A stretch of DNA of 7,958 nt from Betaproteobacteria bacterium (GTDB lineage Bacteria; Pseudomonadota; Gammaproteobacteria; Burkholderiales; Burkholderiaceae_D). The position numbers and the translations under genes are program-made. A model generated the notes under the pieces. The model did no database searches. It had not been told where the DNA came from and saw only the letters and a list, made by a program, of their open reading frames with translations. The stretch is from assembly GCA_015655165.1 (NCBI GenBank), contig JAATFN010000223.1:1-7958 (forward strand), read 5' to 3'. Below are positions 5,665 through 7,958 of this stretch, piece after piece. Numbering within the stretch: position 1 is the stretch's first letter; every line of letters starts with the position of its first letter.

Positions 5665-7958
5665 ATGAGCAACACCGCCCGAACCAAGGTTGTACACCGC
5701 ACCGCCACCACACCCGAAGAAGTATCGGGGCGCTTTCGCCCGCGCATTAGTTTGCGCACCTTAAGCCGTGGCGATGGTTTACTGGGGCTGCGCCCAGCCG
5801 GTCTGTTCGGCCCGCGAGGCAACAGCGTGACAGTGGCGCAAATCGACTGGACCTACACAACGCCCGATGGTGTGCACTGGGAAACACCTGCCCCAACGAC
5901 ACATGCCGACATCGCACCCGATCTGTCCCACGCCCTACTTGATTCTCAAGGTGTATGGCGCGTCATGCGCCGCAATACTCATGCAGAAACTGATGCGCTA
6001 GCACAGATTCGTGACTTGGGGCTGCTTCCACTGCCAGAAAATGCCCTGCAATGGCGCTCCGACGACATGGCACCTGCGACGCAGTGGTGGTCACTGTTAC
6101 TAGAAAGCGCATTTGGCGACTTTTGGGCGGACAACCTGCCCCAGTTACAAGCAGACGGCTGGAGCATTGTCGTGCAGCCCGGCTTTGTGCACGAAAGCGT
6201 GCCCGTAGAGGCCTGGCGCATCATCGTCAACCCCGACACTGGAGACGTACTCGGCAAAGAAGTGGCAACACGCATGCGCGCACGCAGTGCCCGCTTTGCG
6301 ATCGGCGATGGTCCGGGAAAATCAGAATGGTGGTTGTTAACGTTAGGTGTCGATATCGATGGCGAGTCCTTTGATCTGGCGCCCATGCTGGCTGATCTGT
6401 TGCGCCGGGACCGGCGCTGGGTGGACCGTAAGCAGATCGCCGCGATCGACCCACATTCACGTATCTCACTGCGTGCGCCGGGCGGCAAACGTATCGATGC
6501 GCTTGCCGCGCCCCTGATCGCCATCATCACCGCCATGTTAGATCTCTTGACCACTCAAAAACGTAAAACGGGTCCCTTGCGCTTGTCACCATGGGATGCG
6601 CAGCGTTTAGACATGCTGGGGCTGGATCTGCTGCAAGCCGATGCGATTTCCTGCGGTATACAAGGCTGCCTACAATTGCAGGGAGGCGAGGACTTGCGTG
6701 CACTGGCCCAGCGCCTGCTCGGCAGTGGCGCGCCAAAGGCTGTACCACCTCCGGCGGGTCTGGGTATTACGTTGCGGCCATATCAATTACATGGTCTAGC
6801 CTGGCTCCAGTATTTAAGCGAACACAAGCTGGCAGGCATTCTGGCCGACGACATGGGGCTAGGTAAAACGGCGCAGATCGTAGCGCACCTGCTGGTGGAA
6901 CAACAGGCTGGTCGTCTGGACCTGCCTGCGTTGGTGGTATTGCCTACCTCACTGGTCTTTAACTGGCAAGCCGAAATAGCGCGCATGGCACCCAGTTTGC
7001 GCGTACTAGCCTTGCAAGGCCCCAAACGTGCAGAAGACTATGCCCGCATCACGCACCATGACGTCATCCTGACCACCTATCCCTTGCTGTGGCGTGATCT
7101 TGATGTGCTGTCGCAAAAATTGTTTCATATCCTGATACTAGACGAGGCACAGACCGTCAAAAATGCCGCCGGGCGTAGTGCTAACGCAGTACGTCGTATC
7201 AATGCCCGCCATCGGCTGTGCATGACCGGCACCCCCATGGAAAACCACTTGGGTGAATTGTGGGCGCAATTCAACTTTCTGATGCCCGGTTTTCTTGGCG
7301 ACGCGCGCAGTTTTGCCCGCATATGGCGCAAACCCATCGAAGAAAACGGCGAAACGCTGCGCGCCGCCCTGCTTGCCCAACGTATCCGGCCCTTCATCCT
7401 GCGCCGGCGAAAAGAACACGTCGCAACAGAACTGCCTCCTAAAACCGAAGTTGTAAAACTGCTTCGCTTGGAAGGCAACCAGCGCGACTTGTATGAGAGC
7501 GTGCGCGTGGCAGCCGATAAGAAGGTGCGCCGTGTGCTACAGAGGCACGGTTTTACAGGCGCACAAGTCAGCATCATGGACGCATTGCTCAAATTGCGTC
7601 AGGTATGTTGCGATCCCTTATTGCTCAAAGGCGAGGCGGTGCCCAAGGCCACAGAACGAGCCAAAATAGACATGTTGCGCGACATGCTGCCAAACCTGGT
7701 TGCCGAAGGACGCCGTATTCTGGTGTTTTCTCAATTTACAGAAATGTTGTCTCTGGTAGAAAAAGAACTGGATGTACTGCACCTCAACTGGCTTTCTCTC
7801 ACAGGAAAAACACCACCGCCCCAGCGTAGCGCCTTAATTGAGCACTTCCAGAGCAAGACCATACCTATTCTGTTGATCAGCCTGAAAGTAGGTGGTGTAG
7901 GCTTGAATCTGACTGCGGCGGACACGGTGATCATGCTGGACCCCTGGTGGAATCCCGC
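5665..7958 (+). CDS. SNF2-family DEAD/DEAH-box ATPase (3' end cut by window edge)
   Basis: A double-stranded-DNA translocase of the SNF2/RapA class, read from the ATG at 5665 as 764 codons without a stop. A Q-motif-like RPYQ is at 371-374. Motif I is DDMGLGKT (395-402), Ia is around LVVLPTSLVFNWQAEI, motif II is DEAQ (493-496), motif III is around MTGTPMENHLGELW (520-533), motif IV is LVFSQFTEM, and motif V runs through LLISLKVGGVGLNLTAAD to DPWWNP (759-764). The sequence ends just before motif VI with its arginine fingers, so about 40-80 residues are probably missing. The first 370 residues form a long N-terminal extension starting VSGRFRPRISLRTLSRGDGL; I recognise no named domain in it and see no SWIM-type cysteine cluster. 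The only in-frame start after the upstream TGA at 5596 is this ATG; the Shine-Dalgarno is weak (AAGAAA). Possible roles are removal of stalled protein complexes from DNA or repair; nothing nearby marks it as part of a defence operon. The ATPase call is secure; the cellular role is unknown. Confidence 0.93.
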   Translation, partial: MSNTARTKVVHRTATTPEEVSGRFRPRISLRTLSRGDGLLGLRPAGLFGPRGNSVTVAQIDWTYTTPDGVHWETPAPTTHADIAPDLSHALLDSQGVWRVMRRNTHAETDALAQIRDLGLLPLPENALQWRSDDMAPATQWWSLLLESAFGDFWADNLPQLQADGWSIVVQPGFVHESVPVEAWRIIVNPDTGDVLGKEVATRMRARSARFAIGDGPGKSEWWLLTLGVDIDGESFDLAPMLADLLRRDRRWVDRKQIAAIDPHSRISLRAPGGKRIDALAAPLIAIITAMLDLLTTQKRKTGPLRLSPWDAQRLDMLGLDLLQADAISCGIQGCLQLQGGEDLRALAQRLLGSGAPKAVPPPAGLGITLRPYQLHGLAWLQYLSEHKLAGILADDMGLGKTAQIVAHLLVEQQAGRLDLPALVVLPTSLVFNWQAEIARMAPSLRVLALQGPKRAEDYARITHHDVILTTYPLLWRDLDVLSQKLFHILILDEAQTVKNAAGRSANAVRRINARHRLCMTGTPMENHLGELWAQFNFLMPGFLGDARSFARIWRKPIEENGETLRAALLAQRIRPFILRRRKEHVATELPPKTEVVKLLRLEGNQRDLYESVRVAADKKVRRVLQRHGFTGAQVSIMDALLKLRQVCCDPLLLKGEAVPKATERAKIDMLRDMLPNLVAEGRRILVFSQFTEMLSLVEKELDVLHLNWLSLTGKTPPPQRSALIEHFQSKTIPILLISLKVGGVGLNLTAADTVIMLDPWWNP

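Noticed and set aside
5979..6554. 191-codon minus-strand frame opposite the SNF2 N-terminal region
   Set aside because: It is low-complexity, rich in Arg and Ser, and antisense to a continuous 764-codon frame that carries all expected SNF2 motifs.
7125..7592. 155-codon minus-strand frame opposite the SNF2 motor
   Set aside because: It is antisense to motifs II to III of the ATPase and has no family resemblance.
5665..7958. SNF2 ATPase as a phage-defence component
   Set aside because: No methyltransferase, nuclease or other defence gene is adjacent within the window, and the motor motifs alone do not indicate defence.

Overview
The window reads as a chromosomal segment of a Gram-negative proteobacterium, most likely beta or gamma. 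The evidence is a quinoprotein dehydrogenase with an inner-membrane anchor, a coniferyl-aldehyde-dehydrogenase-type ALDH, and a YcaO whose residues track the E. coli protein closely. Base composition is moderate, with AT-rich gaps. No tRNA, rRNA, IS element, CRISPR array or phage gene is recognisable. The genus cannot be fixed from the sequence.

Layout, left to right. (1) 1-340, minus strand: the first 113 residues of an aldehyde dehydrogenase of the coniferyl aldehyde dehydrogenase type; the gene runs off the left edge. (2) 464-2884, minus: a complete 806-aa membrane-bound PQQ-dependent dehydrogenase of the glucose/quinate/shikimate family. Its catalytic residues are kept, but the loop that carries the glucose-recognising His in E. 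coli Gcd is shortened. (3) 2885-3247: a 363-bp gap with no convincing gene. It holds a 40-bp near-perfect palindrome made of two ATGAT-N2-ATCAT sites 22 bp apart, on top of a plausible promoter for the dehydrogenase. (4) 3248-5452, minus: a complete 734-aa fusion of an OsmC-like domain to a full-length YcaO. (5) 5453-5664: a divergent control region with two back-to-back promoter candidates and an inverted repeat over one -35 box. (6) 5665-7958, plus: the first 764 residues of a SNF2-family ATPase, open to the right edge just before helicase motif VI.

How the genes may work together. The quinoprotein dehydrogenase and the aldehyde dehydrogenase are co-directional and 123 bp apart. They could form a short oxidation module (alcohol or polyol in the periplasm, aldehyde in the cytoplasm), but the shared substrate is inference. 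The OsmC-YcaO protein points to ATP-dependent peptide-backbone or S12-maturation chemistry joined to a thiol-based domain. The SNF2 protein is transcribed the other way from the same control region, and no functional link to its neighbour is visible. The strongest leads are the OsmC-YcaO fusion, the twin-site operator upstream of the dehydrogenase, and the non-glucose-type active-site loop of that enzyme.
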